Shown: positions 8,609 through 16,125 of the stretch, one piece after another
Layout: each line of letters begins with the position of its first letter
How positions within the stretch are numbered: position 1 is the stretch's first letter
Assembly (NCBI RefSeq): GCF_004361855.1
Contig: NZ_SNWQ01000019.1
Coordinates: 62,001 to 126,000 of the forward strand
DNA length: 64,000 bases
Direction of reading: 5' to 3'
Source of the DNA: Kribbella caucasensis
GTDB lineage: Bacteria; Actinomycetota; Actinomycetes; Propionibacteriales; Kribbellaceae
The notes under the pieces: model-generated
Told to the model about the DNA's origin: nothing
Seen by the model: only the letters and a program-made list of their open reading frames with translations
Databases searched by the model: none
Made by a program: the position numbers and the translations under genes

Positions 8609-9922
8609 CTACGCCGCCGGGGCGACCTTGGTGAGGCCGTTGATGATCTTGTCCATCACGTCGCCGTCGCGCGGGTCGGTGAGGTTGGCCAGCAATTTCA
8701 GGGTGAACTTCATCAGCGTGGTGCGCGGCAGACCGTACTTCGTGCACAGCCGCATCACCTCCGGATTTCCGATCAGCTTCACGAAGATCCGGCCGAGCGT
8801 GTAGTAGCCGCCGTACTCCTGCTTCAGCGCCTTCGGGTACGCCGACAGCGCGCGCTCGCGCTGGTTCGGCTGCCGGCGCAACGCCTGGGCGGCGACCTCG
8901 GCGGCGAATGCCCCGGACTCCATCGCGTACGGGATGCCTTCGCCGTTGAACGGGTTGACCATGCCGCCGGCGTCGCCGAGCAGCATCAGGCCACGGGTGT
9001 AGTGCGGCTGCCGGTTGAACCCCATCGGCAGCGCGGCCCCGCGAATCGGGATGGTCTGGAACTCGTCGCGGAACTGCCACTCAACCGGGGTGTTCTTCAG
9101 CCATTGCTTGAGCAGGTCGGAGTAGTCCACCTTGCCGAACGCGTCGGAGGTGTTCAGGATGCCGAGGCCGACGTTGACGGTGCCGTCGCCCATCCCGAAG
9201 ATCCAGCCGTAGCCCGGCAGCAGGTTGCGCTGGCCCGGGTTCTGCGGGTCGTCGGCCCACAGCTCCAGCCAGGACTCCAGGTAGTCGTCGTCGTGCCGCG
9301 GGCTGGTGAAGTACGTCCGGACGGCCACGCCCATCGGCCGGTCGTCGCGCTTGTGCAGCCCCATCGAGACACTCAGCCGGGACGAGTTGCCGTCGGCGGC
9401 CATCACCAGCGGCGCGCGGAACTCGATGTCGTCACCGGCCCGGCGGCCGTTGTCGTCGACCGGCCTGGCGGTGACGCCGACGATGAAGCCCTTGTCGTCC
9501 AGGATCGGCGCGGTCACGTTGGTCCGCTCGCGCAACTGCGCCCCGGCCTTCACGGCCTGCCGGGCGAGCATGTCGTCGAAGTCCATCCGGTTCCGGGTCA
9601 GCCCGTAGTTCGGGTGGCTGGCCAGCTCCGGCCAGTCGAGCTGCAGCACGTGCCCGGCACCCTGGATGCGCAGGCCGTAGTTCTTGATCCAGCCGGCCTC
9701 GGGCGAGATGTCGATGCCCATGTTGATCAGCTGCTTGGTGCCGCGCGGGGTCAGACCGTCGCCGCACACCTTCTCGCGCGGGAACGCGGTCTTCTCCAGC
9801 AACAGGACGTCGAGGCCGGCGTTGGCGAGGTGATAGGCGGCAGCCGATCCGGCGGGGCCGGCACCGACGACGATCACATCCGCGGTCTCGGCCTGCTGCC
9901 GTGCCGACGCGCTCTGGCTCAT
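8609..9922 (-). CDS. geranylgeranyl reductase family FAD-dependent oxidoreductase (menaquinone reductase-like)
   Basis: FAD-dependent reductase of isoprenoid double bonds, 437 residues. GAGPAG at residues 20-25 is the Rossmann FAD loop; KVCGDGLTPRG is the geranylgeranyl-reductase motif; GDAGGMVNPFNGEGIPYAMESG near residue 310 is the second FAD-contact region. In mycobacteria a homologue (MenJ) saturates one isoprene unit of menaquinone. Location between nuo and menG supports the same role here, but that is inference. It may be transcribed into nuoA, 109 bp downstream. Confidence 0.88.
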   Translation of the reverse strand: MSQSASARQQAETADVIVVGAGPAGSAAAYHLANAGLDVLLLEKTAFPREKVCGDGLTPRGTKQLINMGIDISPEAGWIKNYGLRIQGAGHVLQLDWPELASHPNYGLTRNRMDFDDMLARQAVKAGAQLRERTNVTAPILDDKGFIVGVTARPVDDNGRRAGDDIEFRAPLVMAADGNSSRLSVSMGLHKRDDRPMGVAVRTYFTSPRHDDDYLESWLELWADDPQNPGQRNLLPGYGWIFGMGDGTVNVGLGILNTSDAFGKVDYSDLLKQWLKNTPVEWQFRDEFQTIPIRGAALPMGFNRQPHYTRGLMLLGDAGGMVNPFNGEGIPYAMESGAFAAEVAAQALRRQPNQRERALSAYPKALKQEYGGYYTLGRIFVKLIGNPEVMRLCTKYGLPRTTLMKFTLKLLANLTDPRDGDVMDKIINGLTKVAPAA

Positions 9923-10079
9923 CTCATCCCGGCCTGGAGGTTGGCTGTCTGGTCACCCGGTGGTCCCTCGTGCACACCCGCTAGTGAATGGCTTCACGAG
10001 GCCCGGTCATCCGACAGTCTAGAACTGCCTGACATGGACGCGAAACCGGCCCCGAATCCCTTGCCTGCGGGCCATTTTC

Positions 10080-10127
10080 GCGCAATTGCCGTTGCTTAAT
10101 TCAGCGCAATTCTGGCTGCTTACCAGT
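10080..10127. repeat. Imperfect 24-bp tandem repeat, two copies
   Basis: Two adjacent 24-bp units start with an identical GCGCAATT (10080 and 10104) and share a later GCTTA. The segment is markedly AT-richer than its surroundings. It sits between the geranylgeranyl reductase (start 9922) and the 3' end of menG, and its right edge merges into the hairpin at 10121-10140. It could be part of the reductase promoter region or a binding site; nothing further can be supported. Confidence 0.55.
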
Positions 10128-10140
10128 GCTACTACTGGTA
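10121..10140 (-). terminator. Hairpin just after menG stop
   Basis: Perfect 7-bp inverted repeat TACCAGT/ACTGGTA with a 6-base loop, beginning one base after the menG stop codon. There is no U-tract, so it may be a non-canonical terminator or an mRNA 3' stabiliser. The same arm sequence occurs in the hairpin at 26905-26926. Confidence 0.5.
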
Positions 10141-10141
10141 T

Positions 10142-10840
10142 TTATCCGGCTTTGACCGCGCGGTGGATCGCCACCAGGCCGCCGGTCAGGTTGCGCCACT
10201 GCACCCGGCTCCAGCCGGACCCCTCGATCGTCCGGGCGAGCGGCTCCTGGGCGGGCCACGCGCGGACCGACTCGGCCAGGTACTCGTACGCCTCGGGGTT
10301 GGTCGACACCGCCTTCGCCACCACCGGTACGGCTCGCATCATGTACTCCAGGTAGGCGACCCGGAACGGCTTCCAGGTCGGATGCGAGTTCTCCAGTACG
10401 ACGAGCCGGCCGCCGGGTTTGGTCACCCGGAGCATCTCCCGCAGCGCCAGGTCCACGTCGTTCACGTTCCGCAGCGCCCAGGAGATCGTCACCACGTCGA
10501 AGGTCTCGTCCGTGAACGGCAGCCGCAGCGCGTCACCGGCGATCAGGTCGAGGTCGGGGTACCGCCGCTTGCCGACCCGGAGCATGCCGACCGAGAAGTC
10601 GCACGACACCACCTCGGCGCCCGCCTCCTGGAGCTTCACGCTGGACGCCCCGGTCCCGGCGGCCAGGTCCAGCACCTTCAAACCCTTCCGCGGCGCGATC
10701 TCGGCCAGCGTCTGCGGCCGCCAGTACAGCTTCTCCAGCCCCATCGTCGCCACCGCGTTGGTGCGGTCGTAGCCCTCAGCCACGTTGTCGAACATCGCGG
10801 CGACGGCTTCGGGTTCTTTGCTGAGATCTGCGCGGGTCAC
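10142..10840 (-). CDS. menG: demethylmenaquinone methyltransferase
   Basis: SAM-dependent methyltransferase of the UbiE/MenG family, 232 residues, last step of menaquinone synthesis. Visible features: MFDNVAEGYDRTN at residues 16-28 (family N-terminal motif), VLDLAAGTGASS at 56-67 (SAM motif I), and ISWALRNVNDVDLALREMLRVTKPGG. Start is a GTG at 10840 with no obvious Shine-Dalgarno; two near-identical 19-bp repeats begin 1 base upstream. Divergent from menF, consistent with a shared menaquinone control region. Confidence 0.94.
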   Translation of the reverse strand: MTRADLSKEPEAVAAMFDNVAEGYDRTNAVATMGLEKLYWRPQTLAEIAPRKGLKVLDLAAGTGASSVKLQEAGAEVVSCDFSVGMLRVGKRRYPDLDLIAGDALRLPFTDETFDVVTISWALRNVNDVDLALREMLRVTKPGGRLVVLENSHPTWKPFRVAYLEYMMRAVPVVAKAVSTNPEAYEYLAESVRAWPAQEPLARTIEGSGWSRVQWRNLTGGLVAIHRAVKAG

Positions 10841-10841
10841 T

Positions 10842-10883
10842 TGTCTAGTTGATCACGGCTGGGCTGTCTGGTTGATCACGGCT
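10842..10883. repeat. 19-bp direct repeat between menG and menF
   Basis: Two copies of TGTCTRGTTGATCACGGCT (10842-10860 and 10865-10883), differing at one base, with a 23-bp period, i.e. about two helical turns. Each contains the palindrome TGATCA. They lie directly upstream of the menG GTG and within the divergent menG/menF intergenic region, so they are good candidates for a regulator-binding site, though a recent local duplication is also possible. Confidence 0.65.
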
Positions 10884-10968
10884 CCGGGGGCACCGAAATT
10901 CACCGGACACAGGACGGGCATACGCTTGCATGCCGTGAGGGAGCGTCAACCAAGCGAGGAGTGTTGTC

Positions 10969-12240
10969 GTGAGCTTGCCTGACCCGGTCGAGCCCAGCCG
11001 TACGGCGGTCCCGCACCTGGTGGTCCGCAGCCACCCGGTCGAGGGCGTCTCGGCACAGCTGATGGATCACCTGCCGGCCGACGGTGCGCTCGCCTGGGTC
11101 CGACGCGGGGACGGCCTGGTCGGCTGGGGTGTCGCCGCCCGCCTCGAGGTTGCCGGTAGCAACCGGTTCGCCGACGCGCAGGCCTGGTGGAAAACGCTCA
11201 CCGCGGCCGCCGTTGTCCGCGACGACGTCGGCGCCCCGGGTTCCGGCCTGGTCTGCTTCGGCTCGTTCGGCTTCACCGACGCCGACCCCGGTGAGCTCGT
11301 GGTGCCCGAGATCATCGTCGGCCGCCGGGGCGGGACCACCTGGGTGACCACGGTCTCCCCGGCCAGTTCGCTCGCCGCTCCCCCGGACCTGGTCGTGCAC
11401 GAACCGGAACCGGTCGGCGAGATCGCCTTCGCCGACGGGGCCCGCTCCGGCACCGCCTGGTCCGCGATCGTGGCCGACGCGGTCAAGCGGATCACCGGCG
11501 GCGAGGTGGACAAGGTGGTGCTGGCCCGGGATCTCGTCGCGCAGGCCGCCCGCCCGATCGATCTCCGCTGGCCCTTGCGACGGCTTGCCGCGGCGTACCC
11601 GAACTGCTGGACGTTCTCCGTCGACGGACTGATCGGGGCGACCCCCGAACTGCTGGTCCGGCGAGAGAAGGGGCTGATCACCTCGCGGGTCCTGGCCGGC
11701 ACGATCCGCCGTACCGGGGACGACGCCCACGACCTGGCGCTGGCGGCATCGCTGGCCCGGTCGAGCAAGGACCTGGAGGAGCACGAGTTCGCCGTCCGGT
11801 CGGTCGCGGACGCGCTGAAACCGCACTGCAAGTCGATGAACGTGCCCGAGACCCCGTTCGTCCTGCACCTGCCGAACGTCATGCACCTCGCCTCGGACGT
11901 CGCCGGTGTCGCCGCGAACGGCGCGTCCGCCCTCGGCCTCGCCGCCGCGCTGCACCCGTCGGCCGCGGTCTGCGGTACGCCGACGGACGTGGCCCGCGAC
12001 CTGATCAACGAGATCGAGGGCATGTCCCGCGGCCGGTACGCCGGACCCGTCGGCTGGCTGGACGCCAGCGGTGACGGCGAATGGGGCATCGCGTTGCGCT
12101 GCGGTCAGGCGGATCCGCGGGACCCGGCCCGGATGCGGCTGTTCGCCGGCTGCGGGATCGTGGCCGGCTCGGACCCCGAGGCCGAACTGGCCGAGTCGAA
12201 CGCCAAGCTGGTTCCGATGAGAGACGCGTTGGGAGACTGA
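10969..12240 (+). CDS. menF: isochorismate synthase
   Basis: Chorismate-binding enzyme converting chorismate to isochorismate, first committed step of menaquinone synthesis; 423 residues. The C-terminal chorismate-binding domain is recognisable: KVVLARDL, GATPELLVRR, RVLAGTIRRTGDDAHD, SSKDLEEHEFAVRSV, and a C-terminal RLFAGCGIVAGSDPEAELAE. GTG start at 10969 with AGCGAGGAG just upstream. Since menD, menC, menE and menA are nearby and no siderophore genes are present, MenF is preferred over EntC. It is followed 2 bases later by the MBL-fold gene. Confidence 0.9.
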   Translation: MSLPDPVEPSRTAVPHLVVRSHPVEGVSAQLMDHLPADGALAWVRRGDGLVGWGVAARLEVAGSNRFADAQAWWKTLTAAAVVRDDVGAPGSGLVCFGSFGFTDADPGELVVPEIIVGRRGGTTWVTTVSPASSLAAPPDLVVHEPEPVGEIAFADGARSGTAWSAIVADAVKRITGGEVDKVVLARDLVAQAARPIDLRWPLRRLAAAYPNCWTFSVDGLIGATPELLVRREKGLITSRVLAGTIRRTGDDAHDLALAASLARSSKDLEEHEFAVRSVADALKPHCKSMNVPETPFVLHLPNVMHLASDVAGVAANGASALGLAAALHPSAAVCGTPTDVARDLINEIEGMSRGRYAGPVGWLDASGDGEWGIALRCGQADPRDPARMRLFAGCGIVAGSDPEAELAESNAKLVPMRDALGD

Positions 12241-12242
12241 CT

Positions 12243-12860
12243 GTGAAGCTCACGAAGTACACGCATGCCTGCGTCCGGCTGGAGAAGGACGGCAAGGTGC
12301 TGCTGGTCGACCCGGGCACGTTCGCCGAGGACGAGGCGTTCGAGACCGCCGACGCTATCCTGATCACGCATGAGCACCCGGACCACGTGGACGCCGACCG
12401 GCTGAAGTCGCTGGACGCCCCGATCTACACCAACGCCGGCGTCGCCGCGCAGCTCGGATCGCTGGCGGAACGGGTCCAGGTGGTCGAGGGCGGCCAGGCC
12501 TTCGAGGCGGCCGGTTACGCGATCCGTGCCTATGGCAAGGATCACGCGATCATCCTGCCCGAGCTGGGTGTTCCGTGCCAGAACATCGGCTTCCTGATCG
12601 AGGACGCCGTCTACCACCCCGGCGACTCCTTCACCCAGCCCGACCGCGCGGTCCACACCAACCTGGTCCCCATCTCGGGCCCCTGGTTCTCCCTGCCCCC
12701 GGCCGTCGAGTACACCCGCTCCGTGGCAGCCCGCCAGACCATCGGCATCCACGACGCCCTCCTCAGCCCCATCGGCCAGGGCATGATGAAGCGCTTCCTC
12801 GACAACCAGCCCAACCCCTACGTATCGCTGAACCCCGGCGACACCCTCGACCTCGCCTGA
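12243..12860 (+). CDS. MBL-fold metallo-hydrolase
   Basis: Metallo-beta-lactamase fold hydrolase of the UlaG-like type, 205 residues. THEHPDHVD at residues 42-50 is the metal-binding HxHxDH motif; later metal-ligand candidates are in VYHPGDSF and IGIHDALLS. The frame is open upstream, but the GTG at 12243 begins the conserved VKLTKYTHACVRL N-terminus and lies 2 bases after the menF stop, so the two are probably cotranscribed. Substrate unknown; no sign it belongs to the menaquinone pathway beyond position. Confidence 0.85.
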   Translation: MKLTKYTHACVRLEKDGKVLLVDPGTFAEDEAFETADAILITHEHPDHVDADRLKSLDAPIYTNAGVAAQLGSLAERVQVVEGGQAFEAAGYAIRAYGKDHAIILPELGVPCQNIGFLIEDAVYHPGDSFTQPDRAVHTNLVPISGPWFSLPPAVEYTRSVAARQTIGIHDALLSPIGQGMMKRFLDNQPNPYVSLNPGDTLDLA

Positions 12861-12867
12861 AAGCCCT

Positions 12868-13556
12868 TCAGGTGAAGGACAGGACGACGAAGTCGGCGAT
12901 CGGTCGGTAGCCGGCGTTCTGGTAGATCTTGTTGGAGGTCGGGTTGGCCTGGTCGGTGAAGAGGCAGGCCTGGTTGCCAGCGGCAAGGATCTCGGCGGAG
13001 ACGTGGGCGGTGAGAGCGCCGGCGTATCCGTTGCGGCGGAACTCGGCCGGCATGTACACCGGGCCGACGCGGCTGACGCCGAAGACCGGGAGACGGTGGC
13101 CGACCATGCTCACCGGCGTACCGTCCACCTCCCAGAACCAGAGGGTGCCGTGGTCGATCTGGATCTTGGCCCACTCGGTGTTGTCGGCGATCTCGCGGCC
13201 GAAGTCGACCGGGTCCACTGATTGGCGAAGGCGGTCGCGGCCGGTCGGGATCCGCCGACGCCGTCCGCGTCGGGGACCAGGTCGGTGTACACCTCGACGA
13301 GGTCCGGTACCAGCCGCTCGTCCAGCGCACCGAGGTAGATCGGACGGCCCGGGGTCCGCATCGCCGCGCCGATCACGTCGCCCTCGGCATCGTGCACCGA
13401 GACGAAAACCGAGTCACCGTCTTCCGCCGGGCGATTCCCGTCGGCGCGCTCGGCGACGTTGGTCAGGATGAGCGTGTTCAGCACGGGATCCCTTTCCAGG
13501 AAGGGGAACACCGCCGCCCGGAACTCACCGGCATCACTCGTCACCCGCGTCGCCAT
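12868..13556 (-). pseudogene. GNAT-family acetyltransferase, broken by frameshift and probable internal deletion
   Basis: Two adjacent minus-strand frames each encode half of one acetyltransferase. The 5' half (13556 to about 13220) begins MATRVTSDAGEFRAAVFPFL and runs to ATAFANQW. The 3' half (about 13218 to 12868) runs from VDPVDFG through MVGHRLPVFGVSRVGPVY, an acetyl-CoA-binding segment EFRRNGYAGALT, and YQNAGYRPIADF. The frames are offset by one base near 13215-13222. From memory of this family, about 60-70 residues normally separate the halves, so I infer an out-of-frame deletion rather than a simple base error. No single frame spans both halves. Confidence 0.75.
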
Positions 13557-13592
13557 GACTCCACGCTAACCACGGCCGACCAACTCGGTCGC

Positions 13593-13628
13593 CTGAATTA
13601 GCGGGCAGCCGGATTTACACTGCGGGCA
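13593..13628 (+). promoter_or_regulatory. Putative leaderless promoter of the padR gene
   Basis: A -35-like CTGAAT (13593-13598) is separated by 17 bp from a -10-like TACACT (13616-13621). The -10 ends 6 bases before the ATG at 13628, so transcription would start at or next to the start codon. No Shine-Dalgarno sequence is visible. Confidence 0.55.
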
Positions 13629-14260
13629 TGTCCACCACGCGGTTGCTGCTGCTCGGGGTCGTGCGGATCTTCCAGCCGGCCTACGGCTACCAGTTGCGCC
13701 GTGAGCTGCTCACCTGGAACGTGCAGCACTGGGCCAACATCAACCCAGGGTCGATCTACACCGGCCTGCGCACGCTGGCCAAGCACGGGTATCTGCAGGA
13801 GCTCGAGGGCGGCAGCGGCGACCGGCCCGGGCGTACGTCGTACAAGCTGACGGCCGACGGCGAGACGGAGTACTTCTCGCTGCTGCGGCAGTCGTTGTGG
13901 AACGTGGACGGCTTCCACCCGGACCGGATGCAGGCGTCCTTGAGCTTCATGTGGTCGCTGCGCCGGGACGAGGTGCTGGCCGCACTCGAGGCGCGCATCG
14001 TGCAGCTCGAGCAGCTGCAGAAGGCCGAGCCGTTCGAGGAGCGGCAGGTCCTGGGGGACCCCGGTACGCCGAACCATGTCGTCGAGATGTTCCGCATCAC
14101 CAACGCCCGGAACCGGGGTGAACTCGACTGGACCCGCGCCTTCCGCGACCGGGTCGCCGACGGCGCCTACTCCTTCGCCGGCGAACCCGCCGACTGGGAG
14201 CCCCCGCCCGGCATGATCACCCACTGGGGCGAGATCCCCAGCCCACCACCCACCGACTGA
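13628..14260 (+). CDS. PadR-family transcriptional regulator
   Basis: Winged-helix repressor, 210 residues. The N-terminal 90 residues carry the PadR fold: LLLLGVVRIFQPAYGYQLRREL, NPGSIYTGLRTLAKHGYLQEL and the wing RTSYKLTADGETEY. The C-terminal part is the helical dimerisation domain with an acidic coiled stretch (ALEARIVQLEQLQKAE). A DrrA-like ABC exporter starts 58 bp downstream behind a perfect palindrome, so this regulator most likely represses that exporter in response to a small molecule. Confidence 0.88.
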   Translation: MSTTRLLLLGVVRIFQPAYGYQLRRELLTWNVQHWANINPGSIYTGLRTLAKHGYLQELEGGSGDRPGRTSYKLTADGETEYFSLLRQSLWNVDGFHPDRMQASLSFMWSLRRDEVLAALEARIVQLEQLQKAEPFEERQVLGDPGTPNHVVEMFRITNARNRGELDWTRAFRDRVADGAYSFAGEPADWEPPPGMITHWGEIPSPPPTD

Positions 14261-14272
14261 CCCGTTCCGCCC

Positions 14273-14304
14273 GTAATCAACATTGACTATTCAATGTTGA
14301 TTAC
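14273..14304. promoter_or_regulatory. Perfect inverted repeat, probable PadR operator
   Basis: A 14-bp arm GTAATCAACATTGA (14273-14286) is repeated as its exact reverse complement at 14291-14304, with a 4-base CTAT centre. It is strikingly AT-rich in this GC-rich DNA and contains ACAT-N10-ATGT, resembling known PadR sites (ATGT/ACAT half-sites). It overlaps the presumed -35 of the ABC exporter genes, which fits repression by steric blocking. A rho-independent terminator for padR is less likely because no U-tract follows. Confidence 0.75.
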
Positions 14305-14319
14305 TCAGACTGGTCGGCA
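14283..14319 (+). promoter_or_regulatory. Putative leaderless promoter of the ABC exporter genes
   Basis: TTGACT (14283-14288), inside the palindrome, lies 17 bp from CAGACT (14306-14311), whose end is 7 bases from the ATG at 14319. No Shine-Dalgarno sequence precedes the ATG. The -10 match is weak. Confidence 0.45.
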
Positions 14320-15296
14320 TGATGATCGAAGCTCGCGGACTTGTCCGCACCTTCAAGACCAAGCGCGGGCCGGTGCATGCCGTCCAGGGGGTAGATCTTG
14401 ACGTCGCCGACGGGGAGATCGTCGGCTTTCTCGGGCCCAACGGGGCCGGTAAGACCACCACGATGCGGATGCTGGCGACCCTGATCAAGCCGACCAGCGG
14501 GACCGCGACCGTCGCCGGCTGCGACCTGGCCAAGGACCCGGTCGGCGTCCGCCGCGGTATCGGATATGTGCCACAGAGCGGGTCGACACTGCCCGAGGCG
14601 ATCGCCGGCGACGAGGTCGTCGACCACGCCCGGCTGTACGGCGTGGACAAGCGCACTGCGATCGCGGACGGCCGGCGGCTGTTCGACGAACTGGACCTGC
14701 AAGGCCTCTGGCGACGGCAGTGCAAGACCCTGTCGGGCGGTCAGCGCCGCCGGCTGGACATCGTGATGGGGCTGATTCACGACCCCAAACTGATCTTCCT
14801 GGACGAGCCGACCACCGGCCTCGACCCACAGGCGCGCGCCAACCTCTGGGAGCACATCCGCGGCCTCCGGGACCGTGGCGCCACCATCTTCCTGACCACC
14901 CACTACCTGGACGAGGCCGACGCGCTCTGCGACCGGATCCTCGTCATCGACCACGGCAAGATCGTCGCCGCCGGTCAACCGGAGCAGCTCAAGCAGCAAG
15001 TCTCCGGCGACGCCGTCCGGCTCGGCCTGTCCGACGCGTCCCAGGCCCCGGCCGTGACCAAGGTCGTCGAGGACCTGCCCGGTGCGGTCGCGATCGAGAC
15101 CGACGGCGAGGTGGTCTCGTTCCGGATCCCGCAGGGCGGTTCGGTGCTGCCGGGCCTGCTCCGCTCGATCGATGCCCAGGGCATCGAGCTGGCCGGCGTC
15201 GAGGTGCACCGGCCGACCCTGGACGACGTGTTCCTGACCATGACCGGCCGATCGCTTCGCGACGAGGACAGCACCGAGAAGGAGAACGTGGCATGA
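14319..15296 (+). CDS. ABC transporter ATP-binding protein (DrrA-like)
   Basis: ATPase of a drug or lipid exporter, 325 residues. Walker A GPNGAGKTT at residues 39-47, signature LSGGQ at 138-142, Walker B LIFLDE at 158-163, and the H-loop TTHYLDEAD about 30 residues later. The length and C-terminal extension (residues 220-325) fit the daunorubicin-resistance DrrA subfamily. It overlaps the permease gene by 4 bases (ATGA) and is probably controlled by the upstream PadR protein. Confidence 0.93.
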   Translation: MMIEARGLVRTFKTKRGPVHAVQGVDLDVADGEIVGFLGPNGAGKTTTMRMLATLIKPTSGTATVAGCDLAKDPVGVRRGIGYVPQSGSTLPEAIAGDEVVDHARLYGVDKRTAIADGRRLFDELDLQGLWRRQCKTLSGGQRRRLDIVMGLIHDPKLIFLDEPTTGLDPQARANLWEHIRGLRDRGATIFLTTHYLDEADALCDRILVIDHGKIVAAGQPEQLKQQVSGDAVRLGLSDASQAPAVTKVVEDLPGAVAIETDGEVVSFRIPQGGSVLPGLLRSIDAQGIELAGVEVHRPTLDDVFLTMTGRSLRDEDSTEKENVA

Positions 15297-16057
15297 CCGT
15301 TCTGCGTGAGACGTGGATCGTCTTCAACCGCGCGATGCGGCTGTCGCTGCGGAACCCGATGTGGTCCATCCTGATGCTCAGCCAGCCGCTGATGTACCTG
15401 TTCCTGTTCGGCCCGCTGCTCAAGCCGATCACCGCGCAGATCAGCCAGGGCGAGACCACGAACGCCTACCAGGTGTTCATCCCCGGCCTGATCGTCCAGC
15501 TCGGCATGTTCGGCGCGATGTTCGTCGGCTTCGGCCTGATCGCGGAGTACCGGGCCGGCGTGATCGAGGCCGACCGGGTCACGCCGGCCAGCCGGATCGC
15601 ACTGATGGCAGGCCGGGTACTACGGGACGTCGTGGTACTGGTGGTCCAGTCGATCCTGCTGCTCCTCGTGTCGATCCCGATGGGTCTGCGGGCCCCCTGG
15701 GGCGGCGTACTGCTGTCCCTCGTGATCGTCGCGCTGCTCGGTGCGACCTTCGCCTCGCTGTCGTACTCGGTCGCCCTGATCACCAAGAGCGAGGACGCGC
15801 TGGCGCCGCTGCTCAACGGGATCGCCATGCCGCTGCTGCTCCTCTCGGGCATCCTGCTACCGATGCAGATCGGCCCGACCTGGCTGCAGCGGTTGTCCGA
15901 CATCAGCCCGCTCAAGCACGTGGTGACCGGCGTCCGCGCCCTCTTCCGCGGCGACATCAACAGCAGCGCGTCGCTGTGGGGCCTGTTCTGGGTCGTACTG
16001 CTCACCGTGATCGGCCTGGCCGTCGGCGCCCGCACCTTCCGCAAGGAATCCGCCTAG
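15293..16057 (+). CDS. ABC-2 type exporter permease (DrrB-like)
   Basis: Membrane partner of the preceding ATPase, 254 residues with about six transmembrane segments (for example residues 65-85, 105-130 and 225-245). The open frame continues upstream, but the ATG at 15293 overlaps the ATPase stop and begins MTVLRETWIVFNRAMRLSLRNP. The segment GIAMPLLLLSGILLPM is the typical ABC-2 motif region. Substrate unknown. Confidence 0.91.
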   Translation: MTVLRETWIVFNRAMRLSLRNPMWSILMLSQPLMYLFLFGPLLKPITAQISQGETTNAYQVFIPGLIVQLGMFGAMFVGFGLIAEYRAGVIEADRVTPASRIALMAGRVLRDVVVLVVQSILLLLVSIPMGLRAPWGGVLLSLVIVALLGATFASLSYSVALITKSEDALAPLLNGIAMPLLLLSGILLPMQIGPTWLQRLSDISPLKHVVTGVRALFRGDINSSASLWGLFWVVLLTVIGLAVGARTFRKESA

Positions 16058-16125
16058 CACCGCGGGTTCTCCGGCGGCAAGGCGTTGTTCATCCGGCAGT
16101 CGCCTTCGGTGTTTACGGTGCGACC

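Noticed and set aside
14273..14304. Rho-independent terminator for padR
   Set aside because: The stem is AT-rich and not followed by a T-run; position over the exporter promoter and PadR context favour an operator.
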